Of a stretch of DNA of 64,000 nt, positions 1-8,745 are shown piece after piece. The position numbers and the translations under genes are program-made. The notes under the pieces are model-generated. The model was not told the DNA's origin, did no database searches, and saw only the letters and a list, made by a program, of their open reading frames with translations. The stretch comes from Halococcus hamelinensis 100A6 (lineage in GTDB: Archaea; Halobacteriota; Halobacteria; Halobacteriales; Halococcaceae): NCBI RefSeq assembly GCF_000336675.1, contig NZ_AOMB01000042.1:1-64000 (forward strand), read 5' to 3'. Every line of letters begins with the position of its first letter. Positions within the stretch are counted from its first letter, which is position 1.

Positions 1-141
1 GGAGCGAGCGGGGTGACGCAGGCTTTTGATCCACATTTTGCCAGGGAGCGAACGAAGTCGTTCGAAAGACGCGAAGCGTCTTTCGTGATGACGAGACGGC
101 GAAGCCGTCTCGAACCATGAGCGACCGCAGCAAAAGGTGGT
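1..141 (-). repeat. Modular hairpin element, copy A (cut by window edge)
   Basis: This spacer directly follows the stop codon of the first trkH when read on the minus strand. Its conserved ends are CCACATTTTGC at 31-41 and GCAAAAGGTGG at 130-140. They pair with one internal mismatch and enclose three hairpins: 49-64 (7-bp stem), 63-85 (10-bp stem, GAA loop) and 92-112 (9-bp stem, GAA loop). The stem starts 1 nt after the trkH stop. Copies B, C and D share the same ends. The part to the left is outside the window. A structured RNA 3' end is inferred, not shown. Confidence 0.75.
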
Positions 142-1698
142 CTAGGACCGCCAGTACGCCGGCGTCAGGAGCACGAGGACGGGCAGGATCTCGAGCCGGC
201 CGATCCACATCAGGAAGGTCATAAACAGCTTCGAGGTGGTCGGGAAATCGAGGTAGCTGTTCATCGGGCCGACGCTCCCGAAACCCGGGCCGACGTTGCC
301 GAGCGTGGCGGCGACGGCGCTCATCGCCTCGAAGGCCGTGACCCGATAACCCACCCGCCAGGCGTCGGTGGCGACGACGAGCGTGGCGACGACGAAGAAG
401 ACGAGATAGAGCAACGTGAAGGCGTAGATCCCCCGGACGGCACGGTCGTCGATCACCCGCCCCCCGAGGCGAACGGGCGAGACGGCCTCGGGGTGGACGG
501 TGGAGAAGAGTTCACTGCGGAGGGATCTGAGGATCACCATCCACCGGATCACCTTGACCGAGCCGCCGGTCGAGCCCGCCGAGCCGCCGATGAACATCGC
601 GAAGAGCAGGAGGTACTGGGCGGGGTCGCTCCAGGTGTTGAAGTCCATGTTGGCGTAGCCCGTCGTGGTCACGATAGAGACCACGTTGAAGAGGGCGTGG
701 CGAACCGAGTCCTCGAGTTGGCCCGCGATCGGCGGGATACCGCGCTGGACGGTCTCGATACCGGTCCCGACGAACAGCAGCCCCGCGACGACGGCGGTCA
801 GCACACCGATGACACCCAGATAGGACCGGAACTCGGCGTCCCGCGTCAGTCGTCGCGGTTCGCCGTCGAGAACGTGCCAGACCAGCGCGAAGTTCGTCCC
901 CGCCGCGGCCATGAAGGGGATGACCACCCACTGGACGGCGCTCGAAAACGCCTCGATCGAGCGAGCCTCGGGCGAGAACCCACCCGTGGGCATCGTGGTG
1001 AGGCCGTGGGCGACCGCGTTGTAGAGGTCCATGTTCGGCGCGAGGCCGGCGAGGTGGAGGCCGTAGAGGAGCACCATTTCGAGCACCGTCAGGCCGAGGT
1101 AGGCCAGCCAGAGCACCCGCGCGGTCTCGGCGATCCGTGGGGTGAGTTTCTGGATCCCCGGGCCCGGCGCTTCGGCGTCCATCAGCTGTGCGCCGCCCAC
1201 CGAGAGTTCGGGGAGGATCGCGACCGCGAGCACGACGATCCCCATCCCGCCGAGCCACTGGGTGAGCTGTCGCCAGAGCAGGACGGCGTGGGAGTGGCGC
1301 TCGAAGGATATCTCGCCGACGACGGTCGCCCCCGTCGTAGTAAACCCGCTCATCGACTCGAACAGCGCGTTCGTCGGGTGGGCGAGCGTCGACTCCGTCC
1401 CGCCGAAGCCAGCGATGAGGTAGGGTATCGCGCCCACGATCCCGACCGCGAACCACGTCAGCGCCACCATCAGGAAGCCCTCGCGGGCCGAGAGGTCGGG
1501 GTCGGGGTCGACGCGTTCGAGCGCGAACCCGATCCCGGCGACGAGGACGATGGCGACGGCAAAGGTGACGACGTCCCGGCCGTAGTAGAGCGCGACCGCG
1601 AGCGGGATCGCGAGCGTCACGGAGAGGTACTTCACGACGGTGCCGACGAGGCCCACGCTCGCCCGCCAGTCGACCCGCAGACGGCTCGCCCGGGTCAC
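142..1698 (-). CDS. trkH: TrkH family potassium uptake protein (first copy)
   Basis: This is a membrane subunit of a Trk-type potassium uptake system, 518 aa and of normal family length. It carries the four filter loops expected of TrkH: TTTGAT near residue 120, PTGGF near 237, TTTGYA near 344 and NVGPGFG near 468, each between hydrophobic segments. It starts at a GTG and aligns at its N terminus with the second TrkH upstream. It is the last gene of the minus-strand run trkA-trkH-trkH, with 53 nt between the two trkH genes. Potassium uptake for osmotic balance is the standard haloarchaeal role. Which TrkH partners with the TrkA next door cannot be told. Confidence 0.93.
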   Translation of the reverse strand: MTRASRLRVDWRASVGLVGTVVKYLSVTLAIPLAVALYYGRDVVTFAVAIVLVAGIGFALERVDPDPDLSAREGFLMVALTWFAVGIVGAIPYLIAGFGGTESTLAHPTNALFESMSGFTTTGATVVGEISFERHSHAVLLWRQLTQWLGGMGIVVLAVAILPELSVGGAQLMDAEAPGPGIQKLTPRIAETARVLWLAYLGLTVLEMVLLYGLHLAGLAPNMDLYNAVAHGLTTMPTGGFSPEARSIEAFSSAVQWVVIPFMAAAGTNFALVWHVLDGEPRRLTRDAEFRSYLGVIGVLTAVVAGLLFVGTGIETVQRGIPPIAGQLEDSVRHALFNVVSIVTTTGYANMDFNTWSDPAQYLLLFAMFIGGSAGSTGGSVKVIRWMVILRSLRSELFSTVHPEAVSPVRLGGRVIDDRAVRGIYAFTLLYLVFFVVATLVVATDAWRVGYRVTAFEAMSAVAATLGNVGPGFGSVGPMNSYLDFPTTSKLFMTFLMWIGRLEILPVLVLLTPAYWRS

Positions 1699-1751
1699 GT
1701 CCGTCTCACGGCCGATCGCTATCGCGTCGAACGATTAATCCACCGCTTCGG

Positions 1752-3242
1752 TTACGACCGCCAGAACGACGGCGTGAACAACACGAGCACGGGCACGATC
1801 TCGATCCGGCCGATCCACATCATGACCGTCATCACGAGTTTGGTGGTGACCGGAAAGCCCTCGTAGCTCCCGTAGGGGCCCGCGAAGCCGAACGCCGGCC
1901 CGATGTTGAGGAAGGTCGAGGCGGCCGCGCCCATCGCCGCGAACTCGCCGATCTCGACGCCCGCGCGTGCGGCATCGGCGACCACGAACACCGTGAGCGC
2001 CGCGAAGAGGACGATGCTCGCGAGGATGAACACGTAGCTGTCGCGGATCGTTCCCTCGTCGACCGCCCCGCCCGAGATGCGAACCGGAACGACCGCGGTC
2101 GGGTGGATCGCGGTGAAGAGGTCGCGCCGGAACGTCTTGGCCACGACCAGCCACCGCACCGTCTTGATCGAACAGGTGGTCGAGCCCGCCATCCCGCCCA
2201 TGAACATCCCGAGGAAGAGGACGTGACGCGCGCCCGTCGACCACGTGTCGAAATCAACCGTGGCGTAGCCCGTGGTGGTGATTATCGAGACCACGTTGAA
2301 GAGGGCGTGGCGCACCGTCTCCTCGGTGGTGGCGAACTGGCCGTCCAGCGCGAGCACGCCCGCGACGATGACCGCCGCGAACGCCACGACACCGATGTAG
2401 AACTTGAACTCCTCGCTCTCGCGGAGCCGGCTCGAATCCCCCTGGAGGACGAAGTAGATCAGCACGAAGTTGGTCGCGCCGACGAGCATGAAGACGATGA
2501 CAACCCACTGGACCGCGGGCGAGAACGCGCCGATGCTCGCGGCCTCGGGCGAGAACCCCGCGGTCGAGACCGTGGTGAGGGCGTGGGCGACCGCGTTGTA
2601 GAGGGTCATATTCGGCGCGAGGCCGACGAGTCGCAGCACGAGCAGGACGAGTACGAGCAGACCGGTCAGCCCGGCGTAGATGCCGCCGAGCAGCCGGGCG
2701 GTGCGGGCGATCCGGGGGGTGAGCTTCGTGACGTTCTGGTTCTGGGTCTCGGTCTCCATCAGCTGCGCGCCGCTGACCGAGAGCCCCGAGAGCACGCCGA
2801 CCGCGAGCACCAGAATCCCGAGACCGCCGAGCCACTGGAGCACGCTCCGCCAGAGCAGTATCGAGCGGGCGTGGATCTCGAACGAGCCCACCACGGTCGC
2901 GCCGGTGGTGGTGATCCCGCTCATCGACTCGAACACCGCGTTCACCGGGTCGGCGAGCGTTCCGACGCCGGCGACGAGGAACGGCACCGCGCCGACGAGC
3001 GCGATCGAGAGCCACGCCAGCGCCACCAGCAGGAACGCCTCACGGGGACCCGGATCGTCGCGTTCGAGACGTGAGAGCCCGACCCCGGCGGCGAGCGACC
3101 CGGCGGCGGGGACCACGAACGGCGCGACGGGTTCGCGGTAGAGGAGGGCGACGACGGCGAGCACGGCGAGCGGACCGGCGAGCGCCGTCAGGACGCGGCC
3201 GAGCAGGTTCGCGCTGGTCCGAACGTCGACCCGGACCGGCAT
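1752..3242 (-). CDS. trkH: TrkH family potassium uptake protein (second copy)
   Basis: This is a 496-aa potassium-translocating membrane protein and a paralogue of the neighbouring TrkH. Filter-loop motifs are TTTGAT near residue 111, STAGF near 226, TTTGYA near 322 and NIGPAFG near 447. The ATG start lies immediately after the trkA stop codon with no spacer, so the two are almost certainly co-transcribed and translationally coupled. The paralogues differ in the P2 loop (STAGF here, PTGGF in the other) and in the segment after P3 (STTCS here, STGGS there), so they may differ in affinity or regulation. Confidence 0.93.
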   Translation of the reverse strand: MPVRVDVRTSANLLGRVLTALAGPLAVLAVVALLYREPVAPFVVPAAGSLAAGVGLSRLERDDPGPREAFLLVALAWLSIALVGAVPFLVAGVGTLADPVNAVFESMSGITTTGATVVGSFEIHARSILLWRSVLQWLGGLGILVLAVGVLSGLSVSGAQLMETETQNQNVTKLTPRIARTARLLGGIYAGLTGLLVLVLLVLRLVGLAPNMTLYNAVAHALTTVSTAGFSPEAASIGAFSPAVQWVVIVFMLVGATNFVLIYFVLQGDSSRLRESEEFKFYIGVVAFAAVIVAGVLALDGQFATTEETVRHALFNVVSIITTTGYATVDFDTWSTGARHVLFLGMFMGGMAGSTTCSIKTVRWLVVAKTFRRDLFTAIHPTAVVPVRISGGAVDEGTIRDSYVFILASIVLFAALTVFVVADAARAGVEIGEFAAMGAAASTFLNIGPAFGFAGPYGSYEGFPVTTKLVMTVMMWIGRIEIVPVLVLFTPSFWRS

Positions 3243-4577
3243 CTAGACCCGCGCCGCGACCGCGTCGATCGAACGAGTTTCGGCGAACAACACGACGTGG
3301 TCGCCGACTTCGACCTCGGTGTCGCCACGGGGGATGATGTAGCGCCCGTCGCGCGTGATCGCCCCGATCGTCACGCTCTCCGGGAGGTCGGCGGCGGACT
3401 CACGGATCGGTCGGCCCGCGAGGACGCTCTCGGTATCGACCTCGATCTCGAGCACCTCCGCCCGGTCGTCGTCGATGATGGCGACGTTCTCGGTGCTTCC
3501 TTCGCGGCTGAACCGGATGATCTCCTCGGCGGTCGCGTCGCGGGGGTTGATCGCCGCGTCGACGCCGACCGCCTCGAAGAGACTGGCGTACTGGGCGGTC
3601 TCGACGAGCGCGATGGTTCTGTCGACGCCGATCCGGTCGGCGAGCAGCGAGGCGAGCAGGGTCTTCTCGTCGGAATCGAGCGCCGCGACCACCACGTCGG
3701 CGTCGCCGATGTGTTCGCGCGTGAGGAACTCGCGGTCGGTCGCGTCGCTCGACAGCACGGTGGTGTGTGGCAGGCGTTCGGCGAGTTCGCGGGCGCGTTC
3801 GGGGTCGCGCTCGATGAGCCGCGGGTGGAGGCCGCGGTCCTCGAGGATCACGGCGGTCTGGAGGGCGACCTCGCTGCCGCCGACCACCACGACGTCCTTG
3901 CCCTCCCCCTGCTGGTCCGGCGTGAGTTCGCCCGCGAACGCCCGGATGCCTTCGGGACTGCCGATCGCTACCAGGTCGTCGCCGGCGGCGAACGTGGTCT
4001 CGCCCTTCGGGATGATGACCTCGTGTTCGCGGATCACCGCCGCGATCGTGACCTCGTCGAACCGGTCGGCCTCCGCCACGGTGCGGTCCACGAGCGGGCT
4101 CTCCGGGGGGAGCGAGAACTCCGCCATCAGCACGCTCCCGTCGGCGAAGGTATCGACATCGCGCGCCGCCGGGAGGCCGATCACGCGGGCGACGGTCTCG
4201 GCGGCCAGCAGGTCGGTCGAGACCATGAAGTCGACGCCGAACGCGCCGCCGGCCTCCTGCCAGGTGTCGAGGTGGGTGGTGCCGCGCACCCGTGCGACGG
4301 TGAACGCGTCGCTCACGGTCTTCGCGGCTGCGCAGGCGACGATGTTGGTCTCGTCGTCGTCGGTGCTCGCGATCACCATGTCCGCCCGCTCGACGTCGGC
4401 CTCGCGGAGGGTCGGGAGGGCCGCCCCGTTGCCCTCGATCGCGAGCACGTCGTAGGAGTACATCAGGTTCTCGACGCGGTCGTCGTCGATGTCGATCACG
4501 ACGACCTCGTGGTTGGCATCGAGGTTCGCCGCGATCGTCGAGCCGACCTGGCCGGCCCCGACGATTATCACCCGCAT
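3243..4577 (-). CDS. trkA: Trk potassium system regulatory subunit TrkA
   Basis: This 444-aa cytoplasmic regulator belongs to the Trk potassium uptake system. It has two tandem RCK units, each made of a Rossmann TrkA-N domain and a TrkA-C domain. The first nucleotide-binding loop is GAGQVGSTIA at residues 7-16. The second Rossmann half starts at VVVVGGSE near residue 230 and looks more degenerate in the glycine loop. Binding of NAD(H) or ATP gates the TrkH channel in characterised systems. It is the first gene of the operon, and its TAG stop abuts the ATG of the second trkH. Confidence 0.93.
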   Translation of the reverse strand: MRVIIVGAGQVGSTIAANLDANHEVVVIDIDDDRVENLMYSYDVLAIEGNGAALPTLREADVERADMVIASTDDDETNIVACAAAKTVSDAFTVARVRGTTHLDTWQEAGGAFGVDFMVSTDLLAAETVARVIGLPAARDVDTFADGSVLMAEFSLPPESPLVDRTVAEADRFDEVTIAAVIREHEVIIPKGETTFAAGDDLVAIGSPEGIRAFAGELTPDQQGEGKDVVVVGGSEVALQTAVILEDRGLHPRLIERDPERARELAERLPHTTVLSSDATDREFLTREHIGDADVVVAALDSDEKTLLASLLADRIGVDRTIALVETAQYASLFEAVGVDAAINPRDATAEEIIRFSREGSTENVAIIDDDRAEVLEIEVDTESVLAGRPIRESAADLPESVTIGAITRDGRYIIPRGDTEVEVGDHVVLFAETRSIDAVAARV

Positions 4578-4637
4578 CTGCTACGGCCCTCGCTCATGCC
4601 CGTGTCTCGGGGGGTGTCGATAAGTGGATTCCCCTTT

Positions 4638-5249
4638 CTACTTCCCGCCGGTACCCGCGACCGCCTCGGGGAGTTCGTTGCGCTCGACGTCGAGACCGAG
4701 TTCGTCGAGGGCGGTCTCGACGTGTTCGTCGTCTGCGTACTCCGCACCCGCCTCGACGCGGGCGCGCTGGGCCGCCGCGAGCAGTTCGCCACGACGGTCG
4801 TCCGGGACGTCGTATTTGTCCGTCGCGAGTTCGATCGTGAGGCCGTTGTGGTCGTGGGTGTAGAGCGAGTGGAACACCCCACGATCGAACTCGTTGTAGC
4901 GGTGGCCGATCTCGTCGAGGGCCTCTTTGGTCTCGACGAAGCGGTCGGGCGCGATGGAGAACGCGAGGTGGTGGACCGCGCCGATGCCGGGCCGCTGGGG
5001 GCCCTGATGGGAGTCGTACTCGTCGGAGACGAAGAAGGTCAACATCCGACCGTCGCCCGTGTCGAAGAAGAGGTGGGTCATCTCGGGGGCGTCGAGGTTC
5101 GGCTGGCGGAGCACCAGCGGCATCCCGAGGACGTCGCGGTAGAACGCTATCGTATCCTCCTCGTTGCTCCCGATGAGGGTGACGTGGTCGGTGCCCGTGG
5201 TGCGGAGGGTGCTCTCCGGCAGCTCGGCGGTGACGTCGGTATCGTCCAT
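4638..5249 (-). CDS. VOC family protein (glyoxalase/dioxygenase fold)
   Basis: This 203-aa protein carries a vicinal-oxygen-chelate domain. The beta-alpha-beta-beta-beta modules start at DHVTLIGS and GAVHHLAF, and the likely metal ligands are the two histidines in these motifs and the glutamate in LTIELATD. The C-terminal third is a helical extension. The chosen ATG gives the start MDDTDVTAEL; the frame stays open further upstream into the hairpin-rich spacer, but that extension is proline/arginine-rich and unlike a protein. The substrate cannot be predicted; catechol-type dioxygenase or a glyoxalase-like role are both possible. Confidence 0.85.
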   Translation of the reverse strand: MDDTDVTAELPESTLRTTGTDHVTLIGSNEEDTIAFYRDVLGMPLVLRQPNLDAPEMTHLFFDTGDGRMLTFFVSDEYDSHQGPQRPGIGAVHHLAFSIAPDRFVETKEALDEIGHRYNEFDRGVFHSLYTHDHNGLTIELATDKYDVPDDRRGELLAAAQRARVEAGAEYADDEHVETALDELGLDVERNELPEAVAGTGGK

Positions 5250-5514
5250 ACTCCGAGATACGCTCTCCGGATACTTGAGCCTGTGTCTCGGAACGACGGC
5301 AGCGTACGACGGTTCCGGCAGTCGTAGCGGGAAAGGTCGGCGGGCGAGCGCCGAAGGCGCGAGCCGAGGCTCGGGAGAGCGGTGCGGGCCTGGTGGATGA
5401 AGGGCGACGGCGCGAGCGAAGCGAGCGCCGGAGGGCTTCGGCGGCGCGGCTGCGGTGCGGAGGCGGAGCGGGTGCGGTGGGCGGTGTGGAAGCGGTCGGC
5501 GGATGCGGGAGGGG
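5250..5514. other. GC-rich spacer with repeat modules
   Basis: There is no gene here. The stretch nearest the VOC gene should hold its promoter. From about 5338 it becomes repetitive: a GAA-loop hairpin at 5348-5360, then the module CCTGGTGGATGAAGGGCGA at 5389-5407, which recurs at 50108 and, inverted, near 61326. It continues with GAGGGCTTCGGCGG and a GCGGT-rich tract. Module order matches the spacers at 14 kb and 61 kb and leads directly into element copy B. Confidence 0.6.
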
Positions 5515-5659
5515 AGTGGTTGTACCGCGAGTGAGCCGAAGGCGAACGAGCGGGCCGAGGAGCCCCTGAGCGACTGAAAGGAGCGAGGGGGTGACGACGG
5601 CTTTTGATCCACATTTTGCCAGGGAGGCCGCTTCGCGGCCGACCGCAGCAAAAGGTGGG
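5515..5659 (-). repeat. Modular hairpin element, copy B
   Basis: Read on the minus strand, this follows the rnhA stop codon by 3 nt. The closing stem is formed by 5609-5619 (CCACATTTTGC) and 5648-5658 (GCAAAAGGTGG), with one mismatch. The interior is a single 6-bp hairpin with a TTC loop at 5626-5640. The outer conserved modules GTTGTACCGCGAG (from about 5519) and GAGGGGGTGACG precede CTTTTGATCC at 5601-5610. This is the most compact copy and defines the minimal element. Confidence 0.75.
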
Positions 5660-5661
5660 TG

Positions 5662-6282
5662 TTAGTCACTCGCGGGCCGGTCGGCGCGCGAGGGTGGCGG
5701 GATCTCGTCGCGACCGGCGGGGGTGGGCAGCACGCACCGGGGCGGCTCCTCGTTGACGTGGTGGTACTGGGTCGGGGTGTTGGCGAGCGGGTGGGCGGGG
5801 TTCTCGGCGCTCCGGATGCGGGCGACGCGACACTCGCCGAAGCCTCGGAGGCGTGCGCGGATGCCCCGCCAGTGGTGGCGCGAGCGCTCGGGTATCGAGA
5901 GCGAGCGGGTCGAGTGACAGCCGCCGCGGGTCGCGAGCAGCGCCCGGTTGGCGTTCGCCGCGAGGTCGTCGTGGTCGACGAGCACCCCGACCCGGGCGTC
6001 GGCGGGGGCTCTGGCGGCGAGGACGTCGAGCCCGAGGTGGAGCGCGCGGTACTCGGCGACGTTGTTGTCGGGCGCGGTGTCGGGCACCGCGAGGCGGGCG
6101 ACGCGGTCGCCGCCGCGGGTCTCGATCACCACGCCGAGCCCGCCGGCCCCGTCCGAGAGGCGATAGGAGCCGTCGGTGGCGACGTAGAACTCCCGGCGGT
6201 GCGTCCGCGGCGGGTGGGCGATGTGCGGGGTGGGCGAGTCATCGAAGAGGTCCCGAAGCGCCGGCCGGCCGTATGCGGCCAT
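5662..6282 (-). CDS. rnhA: Ribonuclease HI, haloarchaeal type
   Basis: This 206-aa protein has an RNase H fold that would cleave RNA in RNA-DNA hybrids. It shows the motifs ATDGSY (first Asp), NNVAEYRA (Glu) and VGVLVDHDD (second Asp). At the fourth position, where type 1 enzymes usually have NxxADxLA, the sequence reads NPAHPLA, with His in place of Asp. An N-terminal extension of about 30 residues precedes the core. It could still be active with three acids, but it may instead be a diverged RNase H-like protein. It ends at element copy B. Confidence 0.75.
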   Translation of the reverse strand: MAAYGRPALRDLFDDSPTPHIAHPPRTHRREFYVATDGSYRLSDGAGGLGVVIETRGGDRVARLAVPDTAPDNNVAEYRALHLGLDVLAARAPADARVGVLVDHDDLAANANRALLATRGGCHSTRSLSIPERSRHHWRGIRARLRGFGECRVARIRSAENPAHPLANTPTQYHHVNEEPPRCVLPTPAGRDEIPPPSRADRPASD

Positions 6283-6427
6283 GCCAACACTTGTCTCCCC
6301 CGTAACTTAAATCGTGCGGCGGGGGTCGTTTCATCGAGCGCTGGAGAGGAGGTTCCACGTCGGCGAAACGGATCAGGACACCCAAGTTTTCGCGCCGTGA
6401 ACGGTCGGACGGTACTCGATACAGTAC

Positions 6428-7342
6428 ATGAGATTTCGAAACGCCACACTGTTCGTGGCACTGTCGATAGCGTGGGGGTCCGCGTTCACGGCGATCAAGG
6501 CGGGCCTGGAGTTCTTCCCGCCGGTGCTCTTCGCCGCCGTTCGCTACGACCTGGCCGGGGTCCTGATGATGGCCTACGTCCTCCTGACGACGGACCACTG
6601 GCTCCCGAGGGACCGCGACGAGTGGCTGGTGGTCGGCATCGACGGATTGCTGTTGATAGCCGTCTATCACGCCTTCCTGTTCGTCGGCGAGCAGGGGACG
6701 ACCAGCGGCGCGTCGGCCATCGTCGTCAGCCTCTCGCCGATACTGACCACCGTCTTCGCCAGGGCGTTCCTCCCCCACGAACGGCTCACCACCGTGGGGA
6801 CCGTCGGCCTCCTGCTGGGGTTCGTCGGCGTCGGCGTCCTGAGCAATCCCGACCCGGGGAACCTCCTCGGAACCAGGACGGTCTCGCTCGGCTTCGTGTT
6901 CGTCGCGGCAGTCGCGTTCGCCCTGGGAAGCGTCCTCACCCAGCGGCTCGACACCGATATGCCGGCCAAGACGATGGAGGGCTGGTCGATGGTCATCGGT
7001 GCCGTGTTGCTGCACGCGGCGAGCGTCGGTATCGGGGAATCGGTCGCCGACGTGGACCTAACCCTCGAAGCGATCGGCGCGCTGGTCTTCCTGTCGGTCG
7101 TCTCCAGCGCCATCGGCTTCCTGATCTACTTCGACCTGCTGAAACGCCTCGGGTCGATAGAGATCAACTTGGTGTCCTACGCGGCCCCGGTCGTCGCCAC
7201 GGTCACGGGATTCGTCGTCCTCTCCGAGACGCCGACCGCGCTCACGTTCGTCGGCTTCGGGTTCATCTTCGTCGGGTTCGCCCTCCTGAAACGACGGGCG
7301 ATCCGGAGTCAGATAGTTCGGAGCCGGTCGTACGCGGACTGA
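6428..7342 (+). CDS. EamA/DMT family transporter
   Basis: This 304-aa integral membrane protein has ten predicted transmembrane segments arranged as two EamA repeats, the classic drug/metabolite transporter layout. The N-terminal signature is LSIAWGSAFTAIKAG, and the second repeat begins near SLGFVFVAAVAF. Substrates of this family range from amino acids to nucleotides and cannot be assigned. It stands alone on the plus strand between minus-strand genes. A second full-length DMT protein with the same design lies at 9.8-10.8 kb. Confidence 0.9.
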   Translation: MRFRNATLFVALSIAWGSAFTAIKAGLEFFPPVLFAAVRYDLAGVLMMAYVLLTTDHWLPRDRDEWLVVGIDGLLLIAVYHAFLFVGEQGTTSGASAIVVSLSPILTTVFARAFLPHERLTTVGTVGLLLGFVGVGVLSNPDPGNLLGTRTVSLGFVFVAAVAFALGSVLTQRLDTDMPAKTMEGWSMVIGAVLLHAASVGIGESVADVDLTLEAIGALVFLSVVSSAIGFLIYFDLLKRLGSIEINLVSYAAPVVATVTGFVVLSETPTALTFVGFGFIFVGFALLKRRAIRSQIVRSRSYAD

Positions 7343-7479
7343 AGGGTTTCGGATCGCCGGATTCGGTCGCACCCACTCGGATGTGTTGAGTGAGTTCGAC
7401 GCCGTTGACGGGACGGACTCCCGTTGGGATGGTCGGCGGCGGGACCGTCGACGACGCCGGGCCTCGTTCGTCCGAGCGC

Positions 7480-7740
7480 TCACTCCGAAAACGCTTCACG
7501 GAGTGCCGCGCGTTCCTCGGGGTCGAGGTCGGTCGCGAGGTCGGCGGTGAACGGGCTCTCGGCGAGCGTGGCGAACGCGCGCTCGGTCTTCTCCTGGATG
7601 CGCTCGACGGCCGCCTCGACCGTCTCGATCGAGGCGTCGCGCTCGTCGGCGATCGCCACCGGGTCGGTGCCCGCCGCGAGGGCGGCCGCGACCGCGCGCT
7701 CCTCGTGGCTGAGGATCGACTGGGTGGTCTCCTCGGTCAT
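7480..7740 (-). CDS. Small helix-turn-helix-like haloarchaeal protein
   Basis: This 86-aa acidic protein starts MTEETTQSILSHEERAVA. The segment from about residue 18 to 55 (AAGTDPVAIADERDASIETV and on) resembles a LuxR/sigma-region-4-like helix-turn-helix, so DNA binding is plausible. The reading frame remains open upstream, but that portion is arginine-rich and not protein-like, so the ATG at 7740 is preferred. Its target and role are unknown. It lies just downstream of another small conserved protein in the same direction. Confidence 0.7.
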   Translation of the reverse strand: MTEETTQSILSHEERAVAAALAAGTDPVAIADERDASIETVEAAVERIQEKTERAFATLAESPFTADLATDLDPEERAALREAFSE

Positions 7741-7787
7741 GACCGATCCGGGAGGGCACGCGGTAAATGAGTGACTACCCGTGTCGG

Positions 7788-8213
7788 TCAGCCGAGGGCC
7801 GCGACGGCGACCTCGTGGGGACCACGCTCGCCGTCGAGTTCGACCGACTCGACCACCCGGTCGGCGAGCGCCGCGCGCCACTCGTCCACCGCCTCGGTGT
7901 GGCGCTCGTGGTGGCGTTCGACGGTGTACTCGACCTCGGGGTCCGCCCGAAGGCGCACCTCGGTCGCGTCGGGGGTCGGGTATGCTGGGGCGTCGACGAG
8001 ACGCCGGGGGTCGATGTGGAGCGGTGCGGGGCTGCCCGCGTACTCCCCGTCGTGCTCGACGTGGATCCGCGCGCGCATCCGGGGAGTGAACGGGGGCGTC
8101 ACCCGGAGCACCGTCCGCGGGCCGGCCGTGTGGTTGGCCTCGGCCGCCGTCACGATGTCGTCCGTGTGGACCGCGATCGAGCGGATCGTGCGGTAGTCGC
8201 CGTCGTCCGGCAT
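7788..8213 (-). CDS. Conserved haloarchaeal protein, unknown function
   Basis: This 141-aa soluble acidic protein is not assigned to a characterised family. It has no signal peptide, membrane segment or obvious catalytic motif. Visible features are a beta-rich N-terminal half ending in RMRARIHVEHDG and a histidine-containing helix VERHHERHTEAVDEWRAALA near the C terminus. I vaguely associate it with a haloarchaeal DUF family but cannot name it securely. It is 47 nt upstream of the small HTH-like gene and may be co-transcribed with it. Confidence 0.7.
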   Translation of the reverse strand: MPDDGDYRTIRSIAVHTDDIVTAAEANHTAGPRTVLRVTPPFTPRMRARIHVEHDGEYAGSPAPLHIDPRRLVDAPAYPTPDATEVRLRADPEVEYTVERHHERHTEAVDEWRAALADRVVESVELDGERGPHEVAVAALG

Positions 8214-8307
8214 TCCCGGCGGTACGCGACCCGCGCTCCTAAACCATCCGGGCGAGGCCCCGGGGGTTTCCGAACGCTTTTGCTCGCACCGGATGTCCCC
8301 GCACGAT

Positions 8308-8703
8308 ATGGAACGACGAGGCTATCTCGCACGGGTCGGGGCCGTGAGCATCGGTGGATTCGCGCTGCTGGCGGGCTGTTCGGGGAACGGCGACGGTGGC
8401 GACGGGAACGGAAGCGCCAATGGGAGCGATCCGGGCGGCGGAACGCCCGCCAGCGGGGAGGACGGTGAGGGTGGTACCGCAGCGAGCGGGGCGGACGGCG
8501 AGGACGGGTCGGCCGCATCCACACCGGCCGAGTCGGAGGGGGCGGGGGAGATACTCACGACCGGTGACGAGGCGCTCGACACCGGCCAGGCACCGCCGAG
8601 CGTCACCGCGACCCAGTACGAGAACACCGCCACCGTCCCCGAGGTGGAGGGACTCGAAACCGGTCAGGCACCCAACGCGGGCGGGAACAACTCGAGCAAC
8701 TGA
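8308..8703 (+). CDS. Tat-type lipoprotein with low-complexity acidic body
   Basis: This 131-aa predicted lipoprotein is exported to the cell surface. It begins MERRGYLARVGAVS, giving a twin arginine followed by a hydrophobic stretch and a lipobox ending LLAGC at about residue 23. This is the usual haloarchaeal Tat-lipoprotein pattern. The mature part is glycine, serine, aspartate and glutamate rich, with two short repeated phrases containing DTGQAP and ETGQAP. An ATG 15 nt upstream is in frame, but the inner ATG places the RR motif normally. No partner domain is present. Confidence 0.75.
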   Translation: MERRGYLARVGAVSIGGFALLAGCSGNGDGGDGNGSANGSDPGGGTPASGEDGEGGTAASGADGEDGSAASTPAESEGAGEILTTGDEALDTGQAPPSVTATQYENTATVPEVEGLETGQAPNAGGNNSSN

Positions 8704-8745
8704 GACACCGACGGTCGAGAACCGGTTCTTCGTTTCGACGATCGG

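Noticed and set aside
5250-5669. N-terminal extension of the VOC protein into the hairpin spacer
   Set aside because: The extra residues are Pro/Arg/Ser-rich and translate the repeat element; an ATG at 5249 gives a normal VOC start.
8293-8310. ATG at 8293 as start of the lipoprotein
   Set aside because: The inner ATG at 8308 puts the twin-arginine and lipobox at normal distance; the five extra residues do not fit a Tat signal.
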